Shown piece by piece: positions 1 to 10,646 of a stretch of DNA of 64,000 nucleotides. Below the pieces are notes generated by a model. It was not told where the DNA came from. It searched no databases and saw only the letters and a list, made by a program, of their open reading frames with translations. The stretch is from NCBI RefSeq assembly GCF_963966145.1, contig NC_091056.1:744001-808000 (forward strand), written 5' to 3'. Numbering within the stretch: the stretch's first letter is position 1; each line of letters begins with the position of its first letter. The translations under genes were made by a program, and so were the position numbers. The DNA is from Tenebrio molitor (Eukaryota > Arthropoda > Insecta > Coleoptera > Tenebrionidae).

Positions 1-1125
1 GGTTCACAGTTGCAGGTATTGGGGGGCATGAGCCACGCTGTCGAAATTATCTGGTGAGATGAGCTTATCCTGGAACATAGAAACTCGACCGCACTTCAGC
101 GGCCTGAGTATGTTGGCGCGCTCGATTTCAAGGTCTATCGGAAAGATTCCAGCGAGGACTTCGGCTGCGTCAGTCGAGACCGAGACGTAGCTGTTGGTGA
201 GGAATCGCGCGAAGGTACCGTACAGCGAGAGGTACTTTCAGTTTACCTTACTGCGTCGGATTGAACTTATCCACACTGGCGAAGCGTATGTCAAAATAGG
301 GAGGATCGCACCGCGGTATATTGCACGTAGAGTCGCGGGGGCGGACTGTCCCCAGTGACGGGCAGCCCGGCGACGAAGGCCCAAGGTGATGTTCCGCGCT
401 CTTTGCGTTGTGTGAGCAACGTTTGTTTCAAAATTGAATTTGAGGTCAATGATTATTCCTAGGTAATGGTCACTTTTTACCTGTTTGATTGGGGCGTCAT
501 AAAGGAGCAATCGGAGATCGTATGCCACTACTTTTGTGCCCTCGGGACACGCGGAGTCAAGAAACGGATCTAGTAGAAGGTTCCACAAGGTTGGTCCCAG
601 TACCGACCCTTGGGGGGAGCCCTTAGTGACATTTTTTGTTACTGTCACATTTCCCTGCGTAAATGACACCGCGCGGTCAGTTAGATAGTTCTTGATTATT
701 GCCAGGATCTCATGCGGAAGTTGCTTGGTCCGGAGGGCGTCGAACAGGCCAGGCCACCAGACATTATCGAAGGCGCCTCGTATGTCCACGAATATTGATA
801 AAACGTATTTCCGAGGCAAGTCAGAGACCGCTGCTTTGTAGGTTAGAAGGGCGTCGGTAATGGAGCGATCTGATGGTGTCGAATTTTTCGGCCTACGTAA
901 ATGGCTGTTCCTCCTCCAGGATCGTGAGTGCGGTCGCTACGATGAAGTTCGAAGCCTCGAATGTTGGGGTCTCAAATTCCGGGTTGTAAGTTGGTCTCAC
1001 TTACCAACAACGCGTCGAGATGGTGCTCGTCTGCGAAGACTTCCAGCTCGTTGCGGGAGCTTCGCAGACCGCATGCATTGTAGAATGCGATCTGTAGCGA
1101 CTTAGCACTTGACTGTTGTACTGTC
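1..1125 (-). pseudogene. Non-LTR retrotransposon ORF2 remnant (endonuclease start plus reverse transcriptase), R1/Jockey-like
   Basis: Read on the minus strand, about 1110-990 encodes the start of an apurinic-type endonuclease (IAFYNACGLR, then LLVSETNLQPG). Most of the endonuclease is then missing and the frame runs into a reverse transcriptase. RT motifs visible are STPSDRSITDALL near 890-850, the first catalytic-aspartate box FVDIRGAFDNVWW, and KGSPQGSVLGPTLWN. The second catalytic box (normally YADD) is cut: VVAY is joined directly to sequence that normally lies about 80-100 residues further on. A TGA at 238-240 interrupts the frame, which continues in the same register to position 1 with thumb-like sequence. 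Family knowledge: such proteins nick target DNA and copy their RNA into it. This copy lacks both nuclease and polymerase active sites and must be dead. The clade assignment (R1 versus Jockey) is by motif flavour only. Confidence 0.8.
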
Positions 1126-1511
1126 ATTAACAGTCTAGAAGAATTTTGGCGATGATGGCGAGCACGTTCGACTTCTACATCGCGTGAAGAATTTCGGTCA
1201 GGGCTTTACCGATCGCGGGGGGGCACTTGGGGGTGGCCTGCGGGCGCGGTCTTTTTGGACGCGGCTGTGTCCGCGAAGCTGTTTGACGCGTTGTTGTTGG
1301 TCGCGGGGGCGGTTTTTGCGGCTAAGGGCCTTGCGGGGGTGGCGGATTGTTTCGCAGGGCCCACAGCGGGTTTTTGTTGAGGTTTGATAACCCCTAGGGA
1401 GCCTAAGGCATCCTCTCCGCTGCGATGGCGTACGCCCAGACGAACCTTATTGCCTCTCAGGGCTATGTTCTGACCTGCTACGTTATTGGTTATACGAAGT
1501 TTCAGTGTCAA
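1126..1511 (-). pseudogene. ORF1 (gag-like) C-terminal remnant of the same non-LTR element
   Basis: A 101-residue open stretch (1511 to 1206) rich in Ala, Pro, Lys and Asn is followed, after a slip in a run of seven G/C bases near 1216-1222, by KALTEILHAM, a stop, then KSNVLAIIAKILLDC. Its position directly upstream of the endonuclease, on the same strand, is that of ORF1 in two-ORF non-LTR elements, whose product binds the element RNA. No zinc knuckles are visible in what remains. The assignment rests mainly on context. The slip and the stop mean it is not translated as one protein. Confidence 0.5.
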
Positions 1512-2061
1512 TTTTTTCTGTATTTATAAAGATTTCTGTGATGGACTCGAGTCGTAAGCGTTTTGATTATTTTTTTAATACCATTAACACAAAGGAACTG
1601 CAACTGGAAGTTATAAATATCGTATGTTGTAAAAGTGGTGTGTTTTAAACTAATTTCCAAGGTCTTCCAAGGCCCACTTCTAATTTTTACGTGTACTAAC
1701 CTCTATACAGAAGTGATTTAGAAAGAAAAAAATCACCAAAACACACCTATAATTTTTAAATATGCAGGGTCGCTAAGTATGGATACAGCTAAATTTTTTC
1801 AAAACGGTTTAACAGAGCTCCTTGACATTTGGCACACAGTTAGAAGTATTTAAAATCTATCATCTAAGATTTTTTTCAATTTTTCAACATCATTTATTTT
1901 GAAGATACAAGGCTAACTTGATTTTTTTTTAAATGGCATGGGGGATTAAATTTAATCTTTTTAAAAAGAGTATTTTTTTGTGGTTACATTGCCCAACTAT
2001 ATGAAATTAATTTTAAATTTTCGACTTTTGATCAACTTTGACCGTCCAATACACCTCTGGG
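1512..2061. other. AT-rich interval without recognisable gene
   Basis: About 550 bases of AT-rich sequence with homopolymer A and T runs. I see no coding frame, terminal repeat or RNA signal. It lies between two element remnants and may be decayed element DNA. Confidence 0.5.
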
Positions 2062-2186
2062 CGGCGTGACTATTTATCGGAAAGTTGGGCCAAAAGCACG
2101 ACGCAAACGGAGGACTCTCATTGGTCGGCTAATGGGAGAGCAGAATCGTGTCGAACAAAACCGGACGCGAACAGCGCCCGGTAACA
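2062..2186 (-). repeat. Truncated LTR fragment (family A), ending GGTAACA
   Basis: This 125-base block is nearly identical to 11922-12038, the terminal part of the complete LTR described at 11647-12038. It shares the ACTATTTATCGG (TATA on the minus strand) and CATTGGTCGG (CCAAT on the minus strand) sequences and the same GGTAACA end. The homology stops abruptly at 2062, so the other two thirds of the LTR are missing. On the minus strand it is the LTR 5' end with promoter elements. It abuts the truncated non-LTR element that starts at about 2187. Confidence 0.85.
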
Positions 2187-3162
2187 ATGGTCGGAGTATT
2201 CTCTGAATTTATTCCTGTAAAAAGGCTTTTTTTGGCTAAATATATTTTCCTGAATCTGTCCAATTCCTCGTTCCACCAGTCTGGTCTCCCCGCGCATATT
2301 CTTTCCGCATTTTTCCGTGTGTCCTAAGAATGTCATCAATTCCTTGGTAAAGTTGATCCTTTGTGAGTTCAATTTCCCTAGGGGAGTTGATTGTCGGATG
2401 AGCTTCGTCTAATCTGTTGATTAGGCCTATGATGCAGGGTTGAAGAATTTCATCTTTTATTGCACTCGGATCCAATTTGAAGTTGGAAACGGGTGTGGAT
2501 TGAGCTGCCGGTAGAAAGTCTCCGCCTACGTCAAATGTGATTCAGTTATGATCGGAAGAGGTTGCATTTGCTGTTTTCCAGTTGTTTGTGTTTATAGCGA
2601 GAAGCGCGGACACGATTGTTAAGTCAATGTTTGATTCCCTTCGCGGGGATTGAAAAGTTGGCAAATTATCTAGCTGATTTTAAACTTTTTTAGTTATGTG
2701 TAGTTATAAATTCTTCAATGGTTGGAGATCTGGAATCCTTTATTCTGTCGAACCAGGTATTGGAGCGGCAGTTAAAGTCCCCGCAGATTAGTATTCGCTT
2801 TCCGAGAGTAAATTCTAGAATTTTGTCAATTTCTGATATTATCGGCGTTATATTTGCATGCCGGAGTAAGTAAACACTCAAACAGAAGATTTGTCTTTTG
2901 TTAATGTCAATCGCAATTAATGTCAGGTATTTTGTCGAGAATTGAGAGAAGTAGATTGGGGTTAGATCCAAGTTGTTGATTTTTATGTTATTGCAGATTA
3001 TTGTTGATAGAAATTTTTTTTGTTTTTAATTTTGCTGCATTTGCTTCTTGTAAAAACATTAAATGTATGTATATAATTATCGCGCGAGTATTTTATTATT
3101 TCGGCTGTCGCAATTTTAAATTTGTTTCAGTTTAATTGTACTATTTTTAGTGTGTTAACCAT
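2187..3162 (-). pseudogene. Non-LTR retrotransposon ORF2, endonuclease part only (R1/I-like)
   Basis: ORF2 appears to start at the ATG at 3162-3160, overlapping the ORF1 stop in ATGGTTAA. After KIVQLN there is an in-frame TGA, then ATAEIIKYSRDNYIH and, after a slip, VFLQEANAAK: the N-terminal part of a retrotransposon endonuclease. The catalytic block ILICGDFNCRSNTWFD is at about 2780-2740. The linker after the nuclease is visible near 2475-2240. The reverse transcriptase is absent: coding similarity ends near 2190, where the truncated LTR begins. At least two stops or slips are seen. The second element at 1-1511 is a different lineage, judging by its ORF1. Confidence 0.75.
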
Positions 3163-4298
3163 ACAGTGTGTTGTTTATTAGATCTTGACATTTGAATACA
3201 TAAATTGAGCACTCGCTATCCCCCGCTTGGTGGTTGCTGTTGCTTTGTTTGCTTCGTACACAATTTGCACATTTATGCTTGTGCTCATTATCTTTTACCA
3301 TGCAGTTTTTGGTTTGGTGATTCGTAGCCGCACAGACCCCGCATTGTTTTTCCGATTGGCAGTATTTCGATACGTGACCGTATTTCTGACAATTGAAACA
3401 CCTAGTTACCCGCATATAGTCTTTTATGTTTAGTGAGTTCCACTGAATATAAATTTTCCTCGTTCTCATGAAAAGGTTGCGCGCCGCAGGATGAAGTTCG
3501 ACAACCCACGTGTTCGAGTCGTCTCTTGGTTGTCTTGTTTTAAATGCATTTTTAATAAAATCTTCCGGAGTTGTATTTGGCAAGGTGTCTTATTTGCTGA
3601 TTTCACTGATCAATTCATCTTTTTCCATATCCTTAGGAACATCAAAAATTTGTATTTTTGGCCAAAACTTATTGACACGCTCGGCTTCTAATTTCAGTGA
3701 CTTCAAGGCCTCATTGCTCGGTAAGTTCAGAATTGACTCGCATCTTGATCCTATTAGAATTGCGTTACTTCGTAACGGAGTGATTTTGTCAACGTTTATG
3801 TTGAGTTCTTTTGGGGATTTCGAAGTTAAGATTTTTCGCGTGTTTCCTGCCGTCTTGATGTTTTTCAGGGACGCATGAGGTTTTATTATTACTTTATAGC
3901 ACTTTCTCGACGGTTTTAGCGACGGTGGGTTTCCGGGATTTTATGTGGCGATTTGGCTATACGTCGCGGTGTCGCCCTCCTCGTTCGATTTTAGTTTGGA
4001 CTCAATCGCGTTTTCAACAATTTCCCCTAATCTTTCATCAAAGTTTGGTGAGTTTGGGTTTGCCGTTTTCTCCATATGACGCAACGCGAGGCGGATGTTA
4101 TGGATGGAAGTTTGGTAATGTATCCTTGGATTTTTGGATAAATTGTTCGACAAAATCCAAGTTTAAATTGCAAAAATCGACCACGGAACCGATGTGGAGA
4201 AATTGTTCCGAATTAAATTGCTCTGAACTTTGTTGCTCGGACGTTACGCTGTGGCTTCGCGTCGCCATTTTAAAATAAAAACGTGCCCCGAGGGGCAC
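3155..4298 (-). pseudogene. Non-LTR retrotransposon ORF1 with CCHC zinc knuckles
   Basis: The ORF1 product is the RNA-binding, gag-like protein of non-LTR elements. The chain starts near the ATG at 4298, shifts frame near 4100, is open through VDKITPLRSNAILIG (about 3790-3745), and is broken by one TAA near 3592. The last open stretch (3583-3155, 142 residues) holds the diagnostic cysteine motifs: CFNCQKYGHVSKYC, CGVCAATNHQTKNC and a third cluster starting CANC. It ends TLYG-stop with the stop overlapping the ORF2 start. At least two frame problems mark it as inactive. Three cysteine knuckles are typical of R1, I and Jockey group ORF1 proteins. Confidence 0.8.
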
Positions 4299-4555
4299 AA
4301 CTATTTATGGTTCTCCAAGAAAGTCTTGTTGAGGGTCCCGTTGATCCAGACGAAAATTCCAAGCTATGCACAGCCACCAGGATGGCCTCACGGAACTGTC
4401 CCAAAAGTTTCAACGTCAGATATCGTCAGATGGCCGAAATATCCTCAGATGATGTCTGGGACTGAGTCGGCGTCACCACACCCCATCACCGCATCACCGT
4501 AAAACAAGTCACTGCACAGGACGTAGTTCACCACTTCCAAGATAAAACACTGTAA
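4299..4555. other. Flank between non-LTR 5' end and gypsy-1 LTR
   Basis: Presumed 5' untranslated leader of the non-LTR element, then unassigned DNA. A short perfect hairpin GTGCCCC-GA-GGGGCAC lies at about 4283-4298. No gene seen. Confidence 0.4.
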
Positions 4556-4696
4556 TGTAAGAACAATTAAACGAGATGGAAAATCTTAGTAACGATTTAT
4601 AAACTTTTAAAATAAATCTGGTAGAATACAATAAACGCACGTGACTTCACGTTATGCTTGTACAATGGCGAACAGAGAATGTCTCCCTTCTTAACA
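4556..4696 (-). repeat. gypsy-1 3' LTR
   Basis: 141 bp, TGTAAGAAC to CTTAACA, nearly identical to the other LTR apart from the MITE in that copy. It is the 3' LTR because the integrase lies on its right and the element reads leftward. Confidence 0.85.
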
Positions 4697-4708
4697 TTTT
4701 TAGCTTAG

Positions 4709-5140
4709 CTTAGTTCCGATGCTTCTCAATGTGCAAGCAGTATCGGCCTTGGACATTGATCTCTCAGTTCCGGTGTCTTAATGTGCAGGCGGTATCGGCC
4801 TCGGACATTAACCTTTCAGTTCCGGTGTCTCTTAATGTGCAGGCGGTATCGGCCTCGGACATTAACCTCTCAGTTCGAGTATCACATTAGGAACCACAGT
4901 CGTCAGACGCGCAACTCTAATAACGTGCAAACAGCGAAACAATAACGGTTTCGGACATTGTTTTCACCGTTCCTGCGTCTCCTGACCTACGTCCACAAAC
5001 ATAAGTTTCTTAGTAGCGTATCAACTCACTTCAACTAACTTAAAGGCCTTCCAGACCTCGTCAACCACAATTTGACTCCAATAATGTGCAGACTGGCCAG
5101 GTCTCGGACATTATTTTCGTCGCCTTGTGTCGGTTGACCT
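4709..5140 (-). repeat. Degenerate tandem repeat of about 57-60 bp between gypsy-1 integrase and 3' LTR
   Basis: Three close units between about 4715 and 4885 share AATGTGCAGGCGGTATCGGCCTCGGACATT followed by a variant of AACCTCTCAGTTCCGGTGTCT. More diverged units recur near 4922-4985 (TTTCGGACATTGTTTTCACCG) and 5081-5135 (GTCTCGGACATTATTTTCG). I see no long frame in it on the element strand. Its position matches the 33-bp array in gypsy-2. Confidence 0.8.
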
Positions 5141-5339
5141 TCGAAGCTTGGTAATTATCATACAGTAATTTCAACTTTCATTAAAACTCCAACTTTTCGG
5201 CGGAAACAATCCTTCGTTGGTTACGACGTGTCTCCCGTCACCCTTTACTTCACACCTATCACCCTAGTGACTCTCAATGGGTCCACAAACCTGATGGAAA
5301 ACAATTTCTTATTTGAACCAGTACATGGTTCGCTGGTAA

Positions 5340-6360
5340 TCACAACCGACACGAGATCACCGATCTCGTACTGTTCGGCGTCTCGTCTCGTCTCGTCTTA
5401 TCATATCTTGGTTTTTGTTTCCTCTGCTCATCACTAACATGCTTTGTGATTTTTGCTCGTAGATCCGTAAGGTCTATTCGATCAACGACACCTCGAAGTG
5501 AATTTAATAGCTTAGCTTCTGCCATCGTCTGCGTTTGATAGCCGAAGGGAGCGCTAACAGGAGTAGTTTTTATACCTTTGTTGAAAGATGTGTTTATCGC
5601 ACTTTGCAGCTCTTTGATATGACTGATATGAGTGACCCATCGATCGCCGTCGGTATCGACAGCAGTAGTAGCTAACATCGTTACAATCGTTTTATTATAA
5701 CCTTCGCACCGCCCATTGGCTCGAGGAGTCGCGATTATTTTCAATACATGCCTAACTGCATATGCTTCGCAGAAAAGTCTAAACGTCCGTGACGTAAATG
5801 CACTTCCTCTATCGCTTATGAATTTTATGATTCGGACAGGCACACCAAAATGCACATAATGCCTCGCAACACGCGCGTCACCGGCTTGACTTTCGTAGAT
5901 TTTACGGGTTCAATAACTTTGAATTTCGTGAACGCGTCTACCGCAACGAACAAGAACTTATTGCCGTGTTTACTAGTTTGGAAGGGCCCGACATGGTCCA
6001 CGTATACCGTATGGAATGGAATTGCCACTTTTCATTTGGGTGCAACTTCCCTTGTTTCTTCCCTGTACAATTCTTGTAATAAGCACAGTTCAGACATGCC
6101 CCTATGTACTTCGTAACAAAACGCCGCATCTTCGGGAACTAGTACTTTTGCTGTATCTTTCGTAGTGTGTTTTCTACGCCTAAATGTCGTGCTTGGTCAT
6201 GACATAATTTCACAATTTGCCATCGCGCCGCACGAGGTACCACCCAAGCCACTTTCCCGTCGGATGGTCTTCGGTATACCTTATGATGTCGCATAACATA
6301 CTCTTTGAAACACTGCTTTGTCTCGGCATTTTTATCGTTAAATTATGTCTACGAAAAACC
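5340..6360 (-). pseudogene. gypsy-1 integrase remnant
   Basis: Integrase inserts the reverse-transcribed element into the genome. The minus strand shows the approach WVVPRAARWQIVKLCHDQ, the HHCC zinc site (CHDQARHLGVENTL to CLNCAYYK) and, after a slip near 6020, a core beginning VYVDHVGPFQ with the first catalytic Asp. The second Asp lies in FISDRGSAFTS and the Glu in RANGRCEGYN. The core is split again near 5850 and the C-terminal part runs to 5340. At least one in-frame stop and two slips are visible. All three catalytic acids survive, but the reading frame does not. Confidence 0.85.
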
Positions 6361-6800
6361 TCTAGCACTAAACGTAACCGTTCTAAACCCCACTCGACAT
6401 TCGCCGATGGAATTATCATATCGTCCACATACAGGAACACTACTGTAAGTACTCAACCGTCCGAGTTTATTGTTCATCAGACGTCGGACAACGTAAACAT
6501 TCATAATGAGACTCAGATGTAATAAACGCGGTTCTCGTCTATTACCACCCGACAAAACCCCGAAAACATATCGAGGACTGTAACATCCTTATACTCACGA
6601 CTCGCCCTATTGCCACCTAGGCGATCGACCCGTTCGTCCATCAAAGGGACCGGGCACCTGTCCTTGATAGTAACAGCATTGAACCATCGACAATACGACA
6701 GTCCACCTCTACACTCATGTTCGCTACTAGCCAGTCTTATAGTCCAGTCAAATAGGGATTCAACCTCGGAATGAAAGATAATAAGCTGCAAATTTGTATA
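6361..6800 (-). pseudogene. gypsy-1 reverse transcriptase, central fragment
   Basis: The stretch read from about 6720 has the RT box VTIKDRCPVPLMDERVDRLGG and TVLDMFSGFCRVVIDE (first catalytic Asp). After stops and slips it continues to FLYVDDMIIPSANVEWG (the YVDD catalytic box) and ERLRLVLEVFRRHNLTI. From there it jumps straight to the integrase approach, so the RT connection and RNase H are deleted. Its N-terminal part lies at 8600-8790, separated by about 1.8 kb. Confidence 0.82.
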
Positions 6801-8269
6801 AACCTTTGTTTTGACATTTTATAAGTTGGCTCAAAAGTCTCATAGAATCTCGTGTATGCGAGTCAAGATATTGAAGGTGAAAGGTCGCAAAAATCGGTTT
6901 TTTGTAAATATCTCGTTTCCTTCGCTCTAAATGACATTTAAAGTTATTAGAAAAGTTGTAGAGCATGAAATTCTCTACAAATTTGGTCTTAAGCAATATT
7001 TTATACATTTAACCGTTCTTGAGATAGAGCGCAAAGAGTGGGGAGCATTTACCCGTATGTGTGATAACGCTAGGCTTCAATACATATTAGATACTACGAT
7101 TTGTAAAGCTAATTATTTACTAAAAATATTATAATTATGAAGAAACCTTAGTTATTTACTAATTAATATATCATATTTCTAGATATTAATGGTATTATTC
7201 ATAAATCTGCTTAGTAATATTGACTTCATTTATATTAATAATAAGATATTACAATGAAATAGTTTAACTACATTTTAATTATATGTATTTTTTATTTACC
7301 AACAGATTAGCGTAAATCTATTACGATTCAAGTTTAAAGTTTGTATTATTTTCATTACTTTCTGTAGAACCAGAACCTATAATGTGCGATAAAAGAGTTT
7401 GAGGAGTATTATTTTCAACAAAAGATATTTAACTACCTTCTAAATTATCCGTTCTCACTTTTTTTTTCTTGACAAATTCAAATCCGTTTTCCAGATAATC
7501 CTTCTTTTTTTAACTTATCTGTTAAGGTAGGAGGGACAGCCTGGAAAAATTGTAGGAACAGCATTGTCTGTTAATTTAGGGTACGACAACGAATACTGAA
7601 AATGTAATATTTCATATATAATACATTTTTGCAAAACAACAAGTCAGTATTGTGTCAAAAAAGTAATGTCGTCTTGCCGTCACAATCAAGGGCAATTACA
7701 CTTAAACTTCCATTTTTTTTTAAATGCTAATTTGATTATTGCAAAGACTCGTTGATCTAGAGCCGTGTTAGCACAGTTTTAGACAAAAGAAAATAGAAAA
7801 AAGAGGTGTTTTCCAATTGTTCGTAGGAACTGCACAATATTAATTTGTTGACCTACTGTACATACATAATAATCCACAATACTTAATTAGATTAAAAACT
7901 TGATCAAAAATGGTACTTACCGAATACAATTCGGTATTTACTTCACGACGTATAAATTCTTCTGAAAAATGTTTTTCACATTTAAAATGATTGCTAGTTA
8001 ACACTTTGTCTTTGCGTGGAATAAGTCTTTGCTACTCAGACACTTTGTCCTTGGGAACACGAAATAATGATACTTTTTCAATGTTTTTTTGGCTTATATA
8101 GCCACTTTTGCACATAGGCACAAAACACGTTTTCATGACTTATGTAGCGATCCGAATTACTTCCAGGAGGAAAATAATAACTAATGAAATGCAATGAAAA
8201 TTGCCGAATAGGTGCAGTTTAGGCGCGAAACTAATGGAAGAGCGAGACTCCTTATAGCTATCTTTCATA
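6801..8269. other. AT-rich DNA inside gypsy-1 without recognisable gene
   Basis: About 1.5 kb that separates two RT pieces of gypsy-1. No coding motif or clear terminal repeats seen. It is presumably one or more decayed insertions. Confidence 0.4.
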
Positions 8270-8800
8270 ACTTGTCTCTCTCGCACACCGTCGAGCACTC
8301 GCATGCCGTGATTTCACATAGCGAGCTACTGTTGTCGGAATACCTGTCTATATTACCGTGGTAGCGGCATACGATGCAGGCCTCAACTTCATCGTCGTAA
8401 TCAACATTATCACCAAATACAGCGTGTGAGTTTGAAAAATTACGACCGATAATCCAGTCGTACGTCGTTTTATCATCATCGACAACAACTATGCCACCTC
8501 TATAACAGCACTCGGATGTTCGACACGTACATTATGTCGACCACATTTTCGACACAACACTTTCAACGTTTTCACTTCACAAGCACTACGTGAACTTTTC
8601 TCAGGAGTAATCCCATTAATCAGCAACACCTCCAGAAGCTTCCGTAGAATTTCTTTCTCAATTATCGGCATCCGACATGGGCTTCGAACGACAGGTTCGT
8701 CCGTGATCAGCCTTATTTTCATTTCTGCCGCATCAGTTTTTCCCATTGTACCATCGGCGCCATGGAAATGTGAACGAATTTCTGGTGCCATAGAAACGTC
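8270..8800 (-). pseudogene. Scrambled gypsy pol fragment: RT start joined to a second protease-like piece
   Basis: From 8791 down, MKIRLITDEPVVRSPCRMP and LLINGITPE match the beginning of a gypsy RT. At about 8590 the frame changes to sequence resembling a retropepsin C-terminal half (NVRVEHPSAVIEVA, then VDDDKTTYDWIIGRNF) that ends in an acidic tail near 8270. Protease should precede RT, and another protease copy already lies at 9243-9600, so this is a rearranged junction or a second, inserted gypsy fragment. The second protease has WIIGRNF where the first has DCIIGR, so they are homologous but not recent duplicates. Confidence 0.65.
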
Positions 8801-8835
8801 TTCTGTTTTGGTTTAGATTAAATAAAACTTTGTTC

Positions 8836-9053
8836 AGTGGCGTACTATATGTATGGGGGATAAAAAAGATTTCTATTACCTATAACTTTTTATTACAATT
8901 AGTACAAATTTCCCCGAGTTTGGCTACAGCCCTCGCTTTTTCCGCATCGGTCAAGTGTCGTGGCATGTATATCGTTTAAAAATAAATTAAATCTGCTGAC
9001 AAATTATGTTTGTGAAAATATGTCACAAATCTGACACATTAACGCACGCCAAT
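8836..9053 (-). mobile_element. Small DNA-transposon remnant with HTH transposase start
   Basis: The block interrupts gypsy-1 between protease and RT start. Its ends are imperfectly inverted: CAGTGGCGTACTATATG on the left, and CATTGGCGTGCGTTAATG when the right end is read on the minus strand. Inside, on the minus strand near 8965-8885, is a short frame MPRHLTDAEKARAVAKLGE, which looks like the first helices of a Tc1/mariner-type helix-turn-helix transposase, followed soon by a stop. No target duplication could be fixed. Confidence 0.45.
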
Positions 9054-9680
9054 GATTGATATTTCAACACACACTAGGAAAATTTGGCGTTCACATTTCG
9101 ATGGCGCCGATAGTACACATGGACTTTGATATTCGGTCGCCGAACTCATTCAGCAGTTGTTTACACTTTAGTTTACATTCGGCACTAACTGTGTCTCCGA
9201 AGATGAGGTCAAGATCGTTGTTATTCCTGGCATAACGGCAACTCAGTTCACAGACAGATGTAATCTGGTCCAACTGACAGACACGTACTTCCGCACCAAT
9301 TTTTGAGCAACACCACTTCCGGTAAATTTATGAAGTCTGCCAATGATGCAATCATGTTGCATTTGCTTATCATTTACGACTACCACCTGTAGTACCGCAC
9401 TTGGTTGTCCCACTCGTACTTTTATTTTTGCGACACCTACACTCGCGACGCACGTTCCAGAAAAGGTTGTTAATACCGTATTTCCGGTTTCAATTCGTAA
9501 TCCTAGTTTTGTAGCCACACGACGGCGAATCTAGGTCCAAGTACTTTCGGTGTCCACCAAACACTTAAACTTTTGCCCGTTCAACACAACATTCATTAGT
9601 TAGGGGTTCGATGCTGTTGCGGCGGCACTATCGATCCCGTTAACCGTTTTCACTCAACTTTTGACGTTTTGTTTAGGTGC
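9054..9680 (-). pseudogene. gypsy-1 retropepsin and start of RT linker
   Basis: Downstream of the gag zinc knuckles, the minus strand reads a retropepsin-like domain. The active-site triad is altered (CLVDTEST where DTGS/DSGS is expected) and is soon followed by TAG. The C-terminal part at 9518-9243 keeps KIKVRVGQPSAVLQVVVVND and HDCIIGR. A further slip leads to LLNEFGDRISKSMCTIG, resembling the region between protease and RT. The protease would normally cut the gag-pol polyprotein. Confidence 0.75.
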
Positions 9681-10622
9681 TCTTTTTCTGGGGGCAGTTC
9701 TTAGCGATGTGCCCTAGATGCTTGCAGTCAAAGCATTCCAATCGGGGTTTCTTGCAATCTCTAACACGATGAGGGCCATGACAATTAAAACACTGAATGG
9801 CCGGTTTATCGTTGGTGTAAGTCGCGGTCACTTTCTTCGGCTGATTGTTGTGGAATCTCTTTCCACCAAAACCGCCTCTGGTTTCGCCGTGGGGAACTCT
9901 AGGCATTTCTCCTAGGGTACTCAAGTACGAATATAGTTCGTTTACGTCGCCAAATCGGGAAGCTCGAGCAGTTCGTGCCATATTTTCATCCGTAACACCA
10001 CCAATGACGGCGTCTACGAGCGATGACTCGGGGATCTTCAATGTTAACGCTCGCAACTTGTCTAACTTGGTGAAACAATACTCGCCCAAATCTTGTCCTT
10101 CATGTGTCTCGTAGAGCGCAGCTTCTTTTAAGAGTTTTGCAAATGGCAGTGGTTTCGCAAATTGCTTCTCCAGTTTGTGTTTGATGTTTTTCCAGTTTGC
10201 TTTGAAATACTCTTGCGAGTCGTACCATTTTCTTGCCATTCCATTAGGTCGTTCCAACCGTAGACCTCTGCGATCTCGTCGACCCGTCTCACCCAAGCAT
10301 CAATGGAAAGCGAAGATTGTTGTGGGTTGAATTCTGGAATCATCTTTTCATCTCCTTGAGTGGGGAACTTCGATCGACGTTCCATTTCGCTCAACCGTTT
10401 TTCGAGTTTTCTGATCTTCTTATTTTTCCTGTTGTCGGATTCAGAAGACGAACTCGACTCGGATTCTGAAGACAAACTCGACTCGGACCTCCGTCGAGAC
10501 GTTGATGGTTCAATTTCTTTCGCCGTTTGGTTTATTGGCGGCGTCGTAGATCTGGATGAAATTTCTGAAAATTCCATGGCAGCACTGTTGGCACTTTCCA
10601 CTTTGTTTTCGTCGCACTTCAC
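9673..10622 (-). pseudogene. gypsy-1 gag (capsid and nucleocapsid) remnant
   Basis: The N-terminal 164-residue frame (10622-10128) is Ser/Glu-rich with a short basic stretch and then the start of a capsid (IPEFNPQQSSLSIDAWVRRV). A slip near 10260 leads to the second frame (to 9673) with the rest of capsid (KWYDSQEYFKANWKNIKHKL, GEYCFTKLDKLRALTLKIPE). It ends in two zinc knuckles, CFNCHGPHRVRDC (one residue short) and CFDCKHLGHIAKNC, which bind RNA. One slip is needed to read the whole. The first ATG is ambiguous because the frame runs into the primer site. Confidence 0.85.
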
Positions 10623-10628
10623 TACTGG

Positions 10629-10646
10629 GTAATCCCACTTCTGATT
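10629..10646 (-). other. gypsy-1 primer binding site, tRNA-Leu-like
   Basis: Immediately inside the 5' LTR the minus strand reads TCAGAAGTGGGATTACCC. The same TCAGAAGTGGGATT follows the 5' LTR of gypsy-2. It is complementary to a tRNA 3' end of the form AATCCCACTTCTGA, which fits a leucine tRNA; the tRNA identity is inferred. Confidence 0.6.

Noticed and set aside
860..1105. Plus-strand 81-residue frame
   Set aside because: It is antisense to the recognised endonuclease/RT remnant.
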